Notes: generated by a model not told the origin, from the sequence alone. DNA of 64,000 nucleotides from JBCCIM01 sp965263205 (GCA_965263205.1 CBDHHF010000016.1:1-64000), one strand, 5' to 3'. Shown: positions 53,834 to 63,987, counted from the first letter of the stretch. Made by a program: numbers and translations.

Positions 53834-54931
53834 TTACTTAAGGCCTAATCCCAGTACTTCTTTGCTAAACCGAACACTGCGTTCTAGTTCCGCCAATTGG
53901 AAGGCCTGGGTTGCGCTTTGGCGGTCCTCATCTTCAGTTGGCGAGAAGGGGGGAACGCGATAGCCACGTGCTGCCATATCGAGCCAGCGACTGTATTCTA
54001 CGGCGCGAATGTCGCGATAGGCCGGCCAAAACGCGTCGTCATCCACATTGAACGAGCGCGCAAATCCAGAAATAATTTCTAACTGCACCGGTGCATCCGG
54101 ACAATGAGTAGCAAACGCATCCATGTACGCGTGCCAGTCGGTCAGGCCTTCACCCATTGCCATCCACTGGACAGCAACGCCGGCATCTGTTTTCCAAAGC
54201 ATGGAATCACGTATGCCCGTACAGACGGCGTACGGCGCCAGGATTTCGAGGTTGGTTTGCGGATCTTCGAGGGTCCAGGTGGCATTGCCTGAGTCGAGCG
54301 TAGCGCCTACAAAGTCGGGGCCTGCGCGTTCGATGAGTTCTGCGAGCATCCATGCCTGCATATCGCCGGCGTGGTTTTCTACTGCGATTTTAAGGCCGGC
54401 GTCCAGCGCAAGTCCACGTACTGCCTGTAGCGTAGCCACCGTGTCATCAATACGTGCGGGTAAGCCACCCGGCGTCGTTCTATCCTCCATGCGGCCCTGG
54501 TAACAACGAACGACATCGGACCCTACCGCCTGGGCCACCTTGATCGCGAGCTTTAAGTGCGTTTCTGCATCGCCGTACTTGTCATTGAACGCTGTTGACG
54601 AACCACAAATACCACCTGTGCCGGCCTGAATTTCCAGGCCAAGGTCGGCCGCTTGTTGCCGGATGTCGTTCAGGTATGCGGTGTCGTGGCTTTCATACAC
54701 ATCAAGGTCTGAAAACAACACGGTATCGACATCAAGCGAGTGCGCATATTCCAACAGACGCGGAGCTTTCCAGCCCATGGCTCGGATCGAGAAGTTGTCG
54801 AACCCGAGTTTCAGGTTGCGCTTTTGGGCAGCTGTAGCTGTGGGGGACAGCAGCTGGCCAGGCGTTGAAACAAGCGACAAGCCGGCGCTTGCGGTCAGGG
54901 ACGTTTTGATAAAATCTCGGCGGGAATGCAT
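53834..54931 (-). CDS. Tat-exported sugar-phosphate isomerase/epimerase-like TIM-barrel protein
   Basis: Protein of 365 residues. Start at ATG 54931, which begins a Tat signal (HSRRDFIKTSLTASAG, twin Arg at 4-5); the frame extends to 54994 without support. The rest is the xylose-isomerase-like TIM barrel: LLEYAHSLDVDTVLFSDLDV, GLEIQAGTGGICGSS, LKIAVENHAGDMQAWMLAEL, GATLDSGNATWTLEDP, with the metal-ligand pattern Glu/His/Asp. Such periplasmic members act on sugars or polyols; substrate unknown. Faces the T9SS gene across the long hairpin. Confidence 0.87.
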   Translation of the reverse strand: MHSRRDFIKTSLTASAGLSLVSTPGQLLSPTATAAQKRNLKLGFDNFSIRAMGWKAPRLLEYAHSLDVDTVLFSDLDVYESHDTAYLNDIRQQAADLGLEIQAGTGGICGSSTAFNDKYGDAETHLKLAIKVAQAVGSDVVRCYQGRMEDRTTPGGLPARIDDTVATLQAVRGLALDAGLKIAVENHAGDMQAWMLAELIERAGPDFVGATLDSGNATWTLEDPQTNLEILAPYAVCTGIRDSMLWKTDAGVAVQWMAMGEGLTDWHAYMDAFATHCPDAPVQLEIISGFARSFNVDDDAFWPAYRDIRAVEYSRWLDMAARGYRVPPFSPTEDEDRQSATQAFQLAELERSVRFSKEVLGLGLK

Positions 54932-55281
54932 AACGCGTTGTGCTACAATGACATCAGTGGGGTAATAGGAACAGACGAATTTCTGTGTTTGCAAGCTAAT
55001 AACCAGAAATTAGAAAATACAACAACGTTTACTAAAGGTAGCTTTACATCCTTTACAAACGTTTTTCATGATCTTAACCACGTTGAGTGAAGATTTCTCC
55101 ACCTTATTATGATTTTTTGCGTGCTTGGCGAGCGGGTTGGCCAGTGCGACAGCGCAATTGGCTGATTCAAAACTTGACCCGCGTAATTTAATGACACCGT
55201 ATTGCGTTACTGTAGAAGCTAAACGTTGTAATGCAGCACCGTAATGCAGCGCCGTGTCAACCGCCATCAATAATACTCCCT
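54932..55281. other. Intergenic interval, nothing recognised
   Basis: About 350 bases between divergent genes; presumably both promoters. A reverse-strand frame of 86 codons here (55010-55270) is Lys/Cys-rich without signal or family features and was not accepted. Confidence 0.4.
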
Positions 55282-56814
55282 ATGATGTATACCCCTACGA
55301 TCCCCCAAACCGGACGCCTTATGGCTGTGCTCGCGCTGGCGTTCGTGTTTCTGATTCCACCAACTGTCGTTGATGTGCAGGCGCAAAGCGGTACGTTCTT
55401 TAACCAGCGAGACGATACGTATCCTCTGTTAGGTTTGCGCCGTGCAAAAGAAGCTTTTGATACCCAGAAAGTGGAATATGAACGTCAGAAAGAGCTGTAT
55501 GATAAGAAGCTGATTGCGGAAGCTGATCTGGAGCGTGCCTTTCGGAATTACTCTGAAGCGGAAGTAAACTTTCAGCAGTCGTTGCTCGCAGTCATTTTTG
55601 AGCAGCAGTACATTGTGGTGTCACGCGCTGTTAAATATCAGAAAGACAATCGCAAAAAAGGGGTACGGCTTACCCTTGAAAATGCATCGAAGGGCAGTGG
55701 CGAATATGAGAAACTGATTGGTATTGATGATTCCCTGTTTACGCTTCTGAAGCCGGATATCGTAAACAACATTTACATCTCGCTGCTCAATGATGAAAAT
55801 GCCATCATAAGCCAGCCCTACGAGCGTAAAATTGATCAGCTTGTGTTCGGAAAGCCCAAAACAGTCAATTTTGAGCTTTTGCAGGAGCTGGATGCTGTGA
55901 CCGTAAGCTTGATTTATGGCAATGGTTCGCAGCAAAGCCGGAAGATCTACCTGCAAAAAGACGACTCTGAAAACATTGCTTCGATCAAGCCTGAACAGTT
56001 TTCGCAAGAGGTAGAGTTGAGCGGGAATACTGACTACCGGATGTCGCTGGAGTTGTTCAGTAGCGATGCAAATACCTTCAAGCTGGAGGCCGTTAACTTA
56101 CCGTCCGAAATCAACCGTTACTTTGTTGATCCGGCGACGGATAACAGGTTGAGTCAGTTTCAGTTTACCGAAGGGGTAAACACCCGGGAAGCTGCGCTGC
56201 GCATTTTCTTGCCAGAACGTCCAACCGACAACGTTAAAATTGACGAAGGTCTGACATTCTTCGCCATCTCGATTCCCCGGGAGCGGATCGAAGAAATTGG
56301 TGATGTGAGCCGGCGACAGATGACGGAAGAAGAGATTCAGGCGCTCAACGTTGGGTACGCCAAACTTGAGCTGGTACCACGCGGGATTGGTGAGATCCTG
56401 GTACGTGCTCCACTGCTTTCCTTTACCATCAAGCCCGACGAGGAAGTGGTGGTAAACCTGGAAGTTGTGAATGAAGGGACACGTAGCCTGAATAACGTAC
56501 GGGTCGAAGCTGATCCGCCATTAAACTGGACGGATACTATTTCCCCCGATGTAATTCAAACGCTCGACATTAACGAAGAACAGCAAGTGCAATTGCGCTT
56601 CAAGCCGGCACCAAATGTGGCGCCCGGGCGGTATGAAGTGCGCGTTCAGACAACCTCACTGTCTGATGATTTGCCGATCCGTGGAGAGGATAAAACCATC
56701 TCGATTCAAATTGAGGCGGAAGCCAACGTGTTTGGCACCCTCATCGTGGTGGTGCTGATTATCGGCCTTGTGTTGGCCATCATCATCTTTGGCATCAGAC
56801 TCTCCCGCAGGTAA
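55282..56814 (+). CDS. Exported NEW3-domain membrane protein preceding ABC transporter
   Basis: Protein of about 510 residues. ATG 55282 (or 55285) is chosen because the signal peptide follows closely (MAVLALAFVFLIPP). A predicted coiled coil lies near 50-95 (RAKEAFDTQKVEYERQKELY). The middle is a beta-rich domain with no recognised family. The C-terminal NEW3-like beta domain (about 385-470, VVNEGTRSLNNVRVEADPPL) is followed by one membrane helix (about 478-502) and a basic tail (RLSRR). In many loci NEW3 proteins stand before ABC transporters of this kind and are thought to act as extracytoplasmic adaptors. 28 bp before the ATPase gene. Confidence 0.8.
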   Translation: MMYTPTIPQTGRLMAVLALAFVFLIPPTVVDVQAQSGTFFNQRDDTYPLLGLRRAKEAFDTQKVEYERQKELYDKKLIAEADLERAFRNYSEAEVNFQQSLLAVIFEQQYIVVSRAVKYQKDNRKKGVRLTLENASKGSGEYEKLIGIDDSLFTLLKPDIVNNIYISLLNDENAIISQPYERKIDQLVFGKPKTVNFELLQELDAVTVSLIYGNGSQQSRKIYLQKDDSENIASIKPEQFSQEVELSGNTDYRMSLELFSSDANTFKLEAVNLPSEINRYFVDPATDNRLSQFQFTEGVNTREAALRIFLPERPTDNVKIDEGLTFFAISIPRERIEEIGDVSRRQMTEEEIQALNVGYAKLELVPRGIGEILVRAPLLSFTIKPDEEVVVNLEVVNEGTRSLNNVRVEADPPLNWTDTISPDVIQTLDINEEQQVQLRFKPAPNVAPGRYEVRVQTTSLSDDLPIRGEDKTISIQIEAEANVFGTLIVVVLIIGLVLAIIIFGIRLSRR

Positions 56815-56842
56815 CAACGAACGTAGAACATAGAGATAGATC

Positions 56843-57601
56843 ATGGAAACGACCAGCCCATCTAACGGCCACGCCATGTTGGAAGCCGACCAGCTATCCA
56901 AGCGGTATGAAGATGGCCATCTAGCCCTGGATACCCTCAATCTGACCGTAAACACGGGACAGGTATACGCCATGCTCGGCGGTAACGGGGCCGGCAAAAC
57001 GACAGCCATTAACCTCTTCCTCAACTTCATTGAGCCGACGTCGGGCGAAGCGCGCGTTGATGGCATCGTAACGCACAAAGAGCCTCTTCTGGCAAAGCAG
57101 AAAATTGCCTACGTTTCTGAAAACGTCATGCTGTACCCGAACTTTACAGCATTGCAGAACCTGGACTTCTTTGTAAAGCTGGGCGGCAAGTCGAATTACA
57201 CAAAAGATGACTACCGCCGCGTTCTCTTGCGCGTTGGGCTTCAGGAAGAGGCACACAACAAACGGCTTAAAGGATTTTCAAAAGGGATGCGGCAGAAATG
57301 CGGAATCGCGATTGCAATTTTAAAAGATGCCAACGCCATTTTACTGGATGAGCCTACCAGTGGACTGGACCCCAAAGCTGCATTTGAGTTCACCAAGCTC
57401 ATTTTGTCCTTGCGGGAAGAAGGCAAAGCCATTCTGATGTCTACACACGATATCTTCCGCGCGAAGGACATTGCAGACATTGTGGGCATTATGAACCTTG
57501 GTAAGCTGGTTATGCAGCGGACCAAGGACGAAATCGCCGGCGAAGATCTCGAAAAACTTTACGTCGAGTACATGGCCGGCTACATGGACCAGGCCGCTTA
57601 A
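56843..57601 (+). CDS. ABC transporter ATP-binding subunit
   Basis: ATPase of 252 residues. Walker A GGNGAGKTT (46-54), signature region LKGFSKGMRQK (about 141-151, a KGM variant of LSGGQ), Walker B ILLDEPTSGLD (about 165-175) and the switch His in MSTHD. It powers the two permeases encoded next. Export-type CcmA/NatA subfamily, so the likely direction is out of the cytoplasm. Confidence 0.95.
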   Translation: METTSPSNGHAMLEADQLSKRYEDGHLALDTLNLTVNTGQVYAMLGGNGAGKTTAINLFLNFIEPTSGEARVDGIVTHKEPLLAKQKIAYVSENVMLYPNFTALQNLDFFVKLGGKSNYTKDDYRRVLLRVGLQEEAHNKRLKGFSKGMRQKCGIAIAILKDANAILLDEPTSGLDPKAAFEFTKLILSLREEGKAILMSTHDIFRAKDIADIVGIMNLGKLVMQRTKDEIAGEDLEKLYVEYMAGYMDQAA

Positions 57602-57646
57602 CGGTTTGTCCTGACTTAAAACGTATAAACGCAGCACACAAACATC

Positions 57647-59059
57647 ATGTTAAAACTTCTGGTCGAAAAAGAACTGCGCGACATTGTCAGTTCGACGAAG
57701 TTCACGATTACCTTCGCGGTATGCGCCGTGCTTATTCTGCTTGCATTCTATGTCGGCGCGCGCAATTACCAGGTGAGCATGAATGAATACGAGGCAGCTC
57801 AGGCTGAAAACCTCAAGCAGATGGAAGAGCTTACCAGCTGGAACGATATCGAACACCGGATTTTCCTTAAACCGCAACCGCTTGCGGCTCTGGTTTCTGG
57901 TGTTTCTAATGATATCGGACGTAACCTGGAAGTTGAAACCCGCGGCGAACTCATGACTGAAAACAGCCGGTTCAGCGAAGATCCGTTGTTTGCCGTGTTC
58001 AGGTTTCTAGATCTGGAGTTTATTTTTACCGTGGTGCTTTCGCTTTTTGCCATTTTGTTTGGTTACGATGCGGTAAACGGCGAAAAAGAACGAGGTACGC
58101 TGCGGCTTTCGTTCTCCAACTCCGTGCCGCGCGATAAATACATATTGGGCAAAATCATCGGTTCATTCCTGGCGCTGGTTGTGCCGCTACTGGTGGCAAT
58201 CTTGCTCGGGTTTTTGCTGTTACCATTGTTTGGCGTCCCCATGACGGGTGAACTGTGGATGCGGCTTGGTTTGATTGTATTGTCGGGGCTGCTGTATTTC
58301 AGCGTTTTTCTCACGTTGTCGGTGTTTATTTCAGCAATGACAGAGCATTCTTCGAGCTCGTTCCTGATGCTGTTGGTTGCCTGGATTTTTGCTGTGTTGA
58401 TTATCCCCAGAACTGCGGTGCTACTCTCCGGTCGTGCAGTGGATGTCCCCACAATGGACCAGATCAACTTCGAGAAATCGGCTTTTGAAGATCAGCTGTG
58501 GCAGGAAGATCGGAAAAAAATGGATGAGTTTTGGCGCTCAAATCCGTCGAACCCCAACGAGTCGCGCGAACAACGGATGATGCAATTTCGCACCTTCATG
58601 AGTGAGCTTGCTGATGCACGTGACGAACAAGAGCGGACCTTTGCAGAGCAGTTGAACGAAGACCGCCGCAACCGGGAAAATGTACAGCAACGCGTGGCAC
58701 TTAACATTGCGCGTATCTCGCCGGCAGCATCGTTCTCGCTGGCTTCTGCCGATCTGGCCGGGACATCGCTTGAACTGAAGCGCCGTTTCCAGGAAACGGC
58801 AGACGCTTACCAGGTCAACTACGCAGAGTTTATCAATGAGAAAACAGGCGGCATGGGTGGTGGTTGGTGGTCACGGGGGGGATCAGAAACCCAGAGTGAT
58901 CCCATTGATCCGTACGAACTGCCCAAGTATACATTCGAAGAGCCGCCAACCTCAGAGCTTATATCCGGTGCGTTACCGGACATTGGTCTGTTGATCATGT
59001 TTAACCTGCTCTTTTTTGTGGGCGCTTTTGTTGCCTTCCTCAAATACGACGTACGATAG
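57647..59059 (+). CDS. ABC-2 type permease with large exterior domain (copy 1)
   Basis: Membrane subunit of 470 residues. TM1 near 17-36, an exterior segment (about 37-115, KQMEELTSWNDIEHRIF), five helices about 118-265, a long exterior helical domain (about 270-435, Arg/Glu/Gln-rich) and a last helix near 443-463. This is the DUF3526-type ABC-2 plan, with the core pattern NGEKERGTLRLSFSNSVPRD. Paired with the near-identical next gene, probably as a heterodimer. 45 bp after the ATPase. Confidence 0.9.
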   Translation: MLKLLVEKELRDIVSSTKFTITFAVCAVLILLAFYVGARNYQVSMNEYEAAQAENLKQMEELTSWNDIEHRIFLKPQPLAALVSGVSNDIGRNLEVETRGELMTENSRFSEDPLFAVFRFLDLEFIFTVVLSLFAILFGYDAVNGEKERGTLRLSFSNSVPRDKYILGKIIGSFLALVVPLLVAILLGFLLLPLFGVPMTGELWMRLGLIVLSGLLYFSVFLTLSVFISAMTEHSSSSFLMLLVAWIFAVLIIPRTAVLLSGRAVDVPTMDQINFEKSAFEDQLWQEDRKKMDEFWRSNPSNPNESREQRMMQFRTFMSELADARDEQERTFAEQLNEDRRNRENVQQRVALNIARISPAASFSLASADLAGTSLELKRRFQETADAYQVNYAEFINEKTGGMGGGWWSRGGSETQSDPIDPYELPKYTFEEPPTSELISGALPDIGLLIMFNLLFFVGAFVAFLKYDVR

Positions 59060-59114
59060 CGGCGTGCCGATTCACCCAGGTAGCTGCCGGCTACATACAT
59101 AAAGTATCGAGACC

Positions 59115-60563
59115 ATGTTTAGCATCTTATTCGAAAAAGAACTTAAGTCGATTTTTCTGAGCCCGAAGTTTTTTGCAACCTTTGGGGTCTGCTCGCTGCT
59201 CATTCTGCTTAGCGTGTTTGTTGGTATTCAGGAGTACAACAACGAACAGGAGCAATATGAAACTGCTTTGCGCCTGGCTGAGCAGCAGATAATGCAGGAA
59301 GATTCCTGGTGGGGTATCGACAATGTCGTTTTTCGGCAGCCCCAGCCAATGCAGATTTTTGTTTCTGGTGTAAACAACGACATTGGCAGGAGTGCAGAAA
59401 TTAGTACGTGGTATGAGCCAAAACTGGAGCGAAGCAATTATGCGGACGACACGTTATTTGCCGTATTTCGCTTTATCGACCTCACATTCATCGTGCAGGT
59501 AGTTCTTTCGCTGTTTGCCATTTTATTCACGTACAATAGCATCAACGGGGAGCGCGAATCGGGTACACTCAAGCTTGCGTTGTCCAATGCTGTGCCACGC
59601 GCGCAATATGTGCTCGCCAAGTTTGCCGGCTCCTGGATCGGCCTCACCATACCACTCATGATTCCAATACTCCTTGGCGTATTGCTCGTCATGGTGCTGG
59701 GTATTCCTATGGACGGTGGCGATTGGGCACGATTGGGTACGCTGGTAGGATCTTCCATTCTCTATTTTACCTTCTTCATTGCCTTTGGTCTGTTTGTCTC
59801 GTCGATTACCAAGCGATCTTCGGTATCCTTCCTGATCTTGCTGGTTGCCTGGGTTGCATTGGTACTGATTGTGCCCCGCGCGGCGACGATGGCGGCAGGT
59901 CAGTTGGTACCTGTAACCAGTGTGGCTGAAGTAGAAAGCCAGAAAGATCGTTTTCGGACTGACCGCTGGAATACGTACCGGACCATTCGCAGGGAGATGC
60001 GGGAGGATCGCGAAGCTTCCATGTCTGGTATGACGCGTGAAGAACGCCAGCAGTATCAGCAGGCGAATCAAGCGACATGGCAAACGCAGGAGCGGGATGC
60101 ACGGGATGCTCTCGAAGAAGAAATTAACGAGTTTTCGCGCAAAGTAGACGAAGAACTGCGTAACCAGAAAGTTGCACAGGAACGCATGGCCTTTACGTTG
60201 TCGCGGTTCTCGCCGGCCTCTGCCTATAAATTGACAGCGATGCAGATGGCGAATACGGGCACAGAGCTGAAAAGTGAGTACGAAGATGCCATGAAAGCCT
60301 ACCGTACAAGCTTTACCCAGTTTGTGGAAGCTAAACGCGAAGAAGAACGCGCCAGAAACGCCGGCCGTGGTGGATTTGGACGCAATAGAAATCAGGAACA
60401 GGAACCCCTCGATCTTTCCGAGTTGCCGCGCTTTGAAGCACCGCAACAGGAGTATAAAGAAGCTGTTGAACCAAGCATCATCGATTTTGGATTGTTGAGC
60501 CTGTTTTCGATTGCAGCGTTTGCCGGTGCGTTCCTTTCTTTCATCCGGTACGACGTGCGATAG
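59115..60563 (+). CDS. ABC-2 type permease with large exterior domain (copy 2)
   Basis: Paralogue of the preceding gene, 482 residues with the same helix plan and matching core (NGERESGTLKLALSNAVPRA, FLILLVAWVALVLIVPRAAT). The exterior domain (about 265-445) is especially rich in Glu/Gln/Arg (REEERARNAGRGGFGRNRNQ near 415-434). Tandem duplication followed by divergence of the exterior part suggests the two halves of a heterodimer contact different partners. Confidence 0.9.
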   Translation: MFSILFEKELKSIFLSPKFFATFGVCSLLILLSVFVGIQEYNNEQEQYETALRLAEQQIMQEDSWWGIDNVVFRQPQPMQIFVSGVNNDIGRSAEISTWYEPKLERSNYADDTLFAVFRFIDLTFIVQVVLSLFAILFTYNSINGERESGTLKLALSNAVPRAQYVLAKFAGSWIGLTIPLMIPILLGVLLVMVLGIPMDGGDWARLGTLVGSSILYFTFFIAFGLFVSSITKRSSVSFLILLVAWVALVLIVPRAATMAAGQLVPVTSVAEVESQKDRFRTDRWNTYRTIRREMREDREASMSGMTREERQQYQQANQATWQTQERDARDALEEEINEFSRKVDEELRNQKVAQERMAFTLSRFSPASAYKLTAMQMANTGTELKSEYEDAMKAYRTSFTQFVEAKREEERARNAGRGGFGRNRNQEQEPLDLSELPRFEAPQQEYKEAVEPSIIDFGLLSLFSIAAFAGAFLSFIRYDVR

Positions 60564-60609
60564 CACGCCACCCCTTTGACCACCAAATATGTGAACAGCA
60601 CCCCGGTTC

Positions 60610-60650
60610 AGGCGGTATTGATGGAACGTTTCATTCATCAGTGCCGCCTA
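60610..60650 (+). terminator. Weak hairpin between permease and receptor genes
   Basis: AGGCGG-TA-TTGATG ... CATCA-GTG-CCGCCT forms a stem of about 11 bp with an internal mismatch and a short T-containing tail. It may attenuate read-through into the receptor gene. Confidence 0.4.
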
Positions 60651-60758
60651 TTTGTACAGGCGGATGACATTGGCGTAATTCCGATGGTATTATCGTCTAC
60701 TATTACCGCAGATGCGGTAGATTTTGGATCGTGGTGTGATCTGTAGCAAGGAGACTCA

Positions 60759-63005
60759 ATGATTAAATTTCGCTACGCTTGCGTGTTGTGTTTGTTGTGT
60801 GTTGTCAGCATCATCCCGCAGGCATTTGGGCAATCCGCCTCTGTACGTGGTATTGTCACAGCCGCTTCGGATGGGCTGCCCCTTCAAGGCGTCAACGTGG
60901 TGCTGCGACATGACAACGGTGCCTTCTTTGGCGGTGTAACAGATGGAGATGGTGTGTACGCTATTTCGCGGATTACGCCCGGTGTATACAACATGCAAGT
61001 CTCCTTTATCGGTTTTCAAACGATAACCGAAGAAGTGCTCTTAGCAGCTGAGGATACGCAGATCATCAACTATGAACTGGTGGAAGGCGCTGCGGAGCTT
61101 GATGAGGTGCTAGTCGAGACTGAGCGAAGCACGGGTGCAACGCGGCTCACGGCCGGCCTGCAGTCCGTCAAGGCTGAAGACCTTGCGCTGGTGCCAGCCC
61201 CGGATATCACGGCTGACCTCGCAAACTACCTCTCAACGTTGCCTGGTGTAATTTCTACGGGTGACCGTGGTGGACAGTTTTTTATCCGTGGGGGCGAGCC
61301 GGCGCATAACGTAGCCCTGCTCGACGGCATGTACGTGTATCAACCCTTCCACATTCTTGGGTTCTATTCCGCATTTTCAGCTGATGTCCTCAGTCAGGCA
61401 GATATTCATGCCGGCGGTTACGGTGCTGACTACTCCGGGCGTGTATCTGCCATCATGGATGTTCGCACACGGAACGGTAACAAAAAAGATTACGAACGTT
61501 CTTTTTCCATTGCCCCGTTTGTGAATGCGGTGCGTCTGGAAGGGCCGCTCATCAAAAATCGTATTTCGTTCCTGGGCTCCTTGCGCCAGTCGGTGATCGA
61601 CAAAATTGCTTCGCAGTACGTAGGGCAGGATTTGCCGTACAAGTTTGGTGATTTCTTTGGCAAGTTGCACATCGACATCAACGCCAATAACCAGTTTTCC
61701 TTTACCGCACTCCGTACCTATGATCGCGGTGCCCTGGAAAACCAGGAGCAGGTATCTCGCGACGAAGTGCGCTGGAATAATACAGTGATGGGGGGGCGGT
61801 ACCTGGTGCTTCCGAAGAATTCACCGGTGCGTGCTGAAATCCTGTTTTCCGTTTCCAGACTTGATACGGAGCTCGGCCCACGTAGTGTACCTTCGCGTGT
61901 GTCGAAAATCGATAATTTTAACGCGGCGATTAACATCACCAACTACGCCGGCCTTTCCGAATTCAAATATGGCGGCTACCTTCGAACCGCCGAGGTATCG
62001 TCACAGTTGGGTGGTTTGTATCAGAACTTTAGTCAGGCTGAAGACCGATTGCCCAAAGTTGGTTTGTATTTCGAGCCCGATATTTACATGGGCAAAGGGC
62101 TTCGGATTCGTCCCGGTTTGACGTACATGTTTTTCGATTCATTCAACATCCTTGAGCCCCGCTTCCGCTTTATTCTGGATATGGGCAAAGGGCAGTTGAG
62201 TGGTGCCACCGGGCTGTATCACCAGGAAGTTGTGGGCCTGAATGATCGGCGGGATGCAACCAACGTATTTACAGCCTGGGTTGGACCGCCCCTCGATGAT
62301 CTGACCAAAGCCGAGCACTACATTTTGGGCTATCAGTATACAGTCAATGAAGGCCTGGAATTTTCGGTAGAAGGGTACTATAAAAACCTGCGCAACCTGT
62401 ACATCTCTGAATGGACGGCCTTCCCGCGACTTACAACGAACCTGCAACGAGCCTCGGGGAATGTAAAAGGGGTCGATTTTCGTGCAGAGTTCAGACGCCC
62501 CAATTTCTATTCGTACGTCACATATGGCATTTCGTCGGTTGAATACAAGGCGAGCCAGGAAACGCTGGAATTGTGGTTTGGTAGTCCAGAAATCACGTTT
62601 CGCCCTCCCCATGATCGCCGGCATCAGGTAAACGCAGTGATGAATTGGAAGGTGAGTAATTTCAACCTCAATATGCGTTGGAATTTCGGATCAGGCTTGC
62701 CTTACAACCAGGTACGTGGGTTTGATCAGTTTTTGCTGCTTGATGGCAATGTTGATGTGAGCGAAGAGCCGGGAGATATTCGGGTTATTTACGATCGACC
62801 CTACGGCGGCGTATTGCCCACCTACCATCGCCTGGATATTTCTGTAGATCGGCAGTTTCCCTTTGAAGGTGGATTCTTTGCCATTCAGGCCGGCGTTGTC
62901 AACGTATACGACCGCGCCAATATCTTCTCGCTGGACCTGTTTACGCTTGAGCGTACCAACCAGCTGCCACTTATTCCCACCCTTGGTTTGAAGATAGAAT
63001 TTTAG
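60759..63005 (+). CDS. TonB-dependent receptor (no STN domain)
   Basis: Outer-membrane receptor of 748 residues with a strong ribosome site (AAGGAG, 6 bases before ATG). Signal peptide to about 24 (IPQAFGQ). Carboxypeptidase-regulatory-like domain at about 28-112 (RGIVTAASDGLPLQGVNVVL), plug at about 125-235 (QFFIRGGEPAHNVALLDGMY), then a shorter barrel to Phe748 (LIPTLGLKIEF). Without an STN domain it cannot signal through FecR. It is followed by a DUF4249-type lipoprotein, a pairing common in Bacteroidota, so it probably takes up a peptide or other nutrient. Confidence 0.9.
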   Translation: MIKFRYACVLCLLCVVSIIPQAFGQSASVRGIVTAASDGLPLQGVNVVLRHDNGAFFGGVTDGDGVYAISRITPGVYNMQVSFIGFQTITEEVLLAAEDTQIINYELVEGAAELDEVLVETERSTGATRLTAGLQSVKAEDLALVPAPDITADLANYLSTLPGVISTGDRGGQFFIRGGEPAHNVALLDGMYVYQPFHILGFYSAFSADVLSQADIHAGGYGADYSGRVSAIMDVRTRNGNKKDYERSFSIAPFVNAVRLEGPLIKNRISFLGSLRQSVIDKIASQYVGQDLPYKFGDFFGKLHIDINANNQFSFTALRTYDRGALENQEQVSRDEVRWNNTVMGGRYLVLPKNSPVRAEILFSVSRLDTELGPRSVPSRVSKIDNFNAAINITNYAGLSEFKYGGYLRTAEVSSQLGGLYQNFSQAEDRLPKVGLYFEPDIYMGKGLRIRPGLTYMFFDSFNILEPRFRFILDMGKGQLSGATGLYHQEVVGLNDRRDATNVFTAWVGPPLDDLTKAEHYILGYQYTVNEGLEFSVEGYYKNLRNLYISEWTAFPRLTTNLQRASGNVKGVDFRAEFRRPNFYSYVTYGISSVEYKASQETLELWFGSPEITFRPPHDRRHQVNAVMNWKVSNFNLNMRWNFGSGLPYNQVRGFDQFLLLDGNVDVSEEPGDIRVIYDRPYGGVLPTYHRLDISVDRQFPFEGGFFAIQAGVVNVYDRANIFSLDLFTLERTNQLPLIPTLGLKIEF

Positions 63006-63009
63006 CGAT

Positions 63010-63987
63010 ATGCAGCGTTACACAGAACATAGCATGGCTCGATATCTCATCGTATTGTCGCTGTTTGCAATTGTACTTGCAGGATGCGAAGAAGACCCGA
63101 ATCCATTCCTGGGAGAAGATCAGCCTTTTACCGTGTATGGGTTCTTTAATCCAAAATCTCAACGGCAAATTGTGCGGGTCATTCCCGTTGCTAACGTTAT
63201 CGATGAAGTAGGAATCGGTGCAGATCAGGCGACGGTACGGTCGGTTCACGTGGGATCGGGCGAAGTCCGCGTCTGGCGTGACTCGCTCGTCACGTTTTCT
63301 GATGAAAGCGAAGGCATTGTGTTCTTTTCCGACTTCACACCTGAGCATGAAGAGACCTATCGCCTTGAAGTGATCCGCACGGATGGTGCGATGTCCAGCG
63401 TTGAGGTAAAGGTGCCGCGCGACATTACGATCCGCCGGCTCATGGGGACGAACCCGCTCGTTCCCGAATTCCTGCTCGAAGGTGAGTTGCCTAATTTTGT
63501 ACAGGTAGCAGTGAAATACCGGACTTCAGCGCTGCAACCGCAGAAGCCTGTTGTGCTTGAACCTGTGCAGTTTCCTGTGGATATCTCGTACAAAGGGCTC
63601 GAAGAGCGCGAAGGAGAGGGATGGAAGTACAGAATCGATTACCGGGAAGATCTATCGCAAATCAGGGATGCTTTTAATGCTGCGTGCCTGACGACCGAAT
63701 TCATCGCCGTTCGGTCTATTCAGTTGGAGTTTTTTGTGGGTGATAATGCCTGGGTGCCACCCGGCGGTGAGTTTGAGCCGGAATTACTCGTTCAGCCGCA
63801 GCTTTTCTCGAATGTCGAGAATGGGTTTGGCTATTTTGGGGCCGGCTACGTTGTGGATTTCAACGTGCTGCCCACCACCCCAATCTTGCAGCAGGTAGGC
63901 TTTATCTTCGATCCCCCTTGTACAGACATGACGCCCCTGACAGATCCCTCGTGTCAGTTGTTTGAAGGATGTTTCGATATGCAGTAA
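63010..63987 (+). CDS. DUF4249-type lipoprotein, receptor partner
   Basis: Protein of 325 residues starting 4 bp after the receptor stop (ATG 63010; ATG 63034 is an alternative closer to the signal peptide). The lipobox LAGC puts lipidation at Cys25 counted from 63010. A beta-sandwich domain covers about 30-130 (QPFTVYGFFNPKSQRQIVR), then a domain unique to this family. DUF4249 lipoproteins stand beside TonB-dependent receptors and are thought to help ligand capture. The stop is inside the window (63987), so the gene is complete. Confidence 0.82.
   Translation: MQRYTEHSMARYLIVLSLFAIVLAGCEEDPNPFLGEDQPFTVYGFFNPKSQRQIVRVIPVANVIDEVGIGADQATVRSVHVGSGEVRVWRDSLVTFSDESEGIVFFSDFTPEHEETYRLEVIRTDGAMSSVEVKVPRDITIRRLMGTNPLVPEFLLEGELPNFVQVAVKYRTSALQPQKPVVLEPVQFPVDISYKGLEEREGEGWKYRIDYREDLSQIRDAFNAACLTTEFIAVRSIQLEFFVGDNAWVPPGGEFEPELLVQPQLFSNVENGFGYFGAGYVVDFNVLPTTPILQQVGFIFDPPCTDMTPLTDPSCQLFEGCFDMQ

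Noticed and set aside
59523..60638. Open frame of 371 codons on the - strand
   Set aside because: It lies opposite the second permease gene, whose helices and motifs are clear. The antisense product is rich in His/Arg/Gln with no signal, fold or ribosome site.
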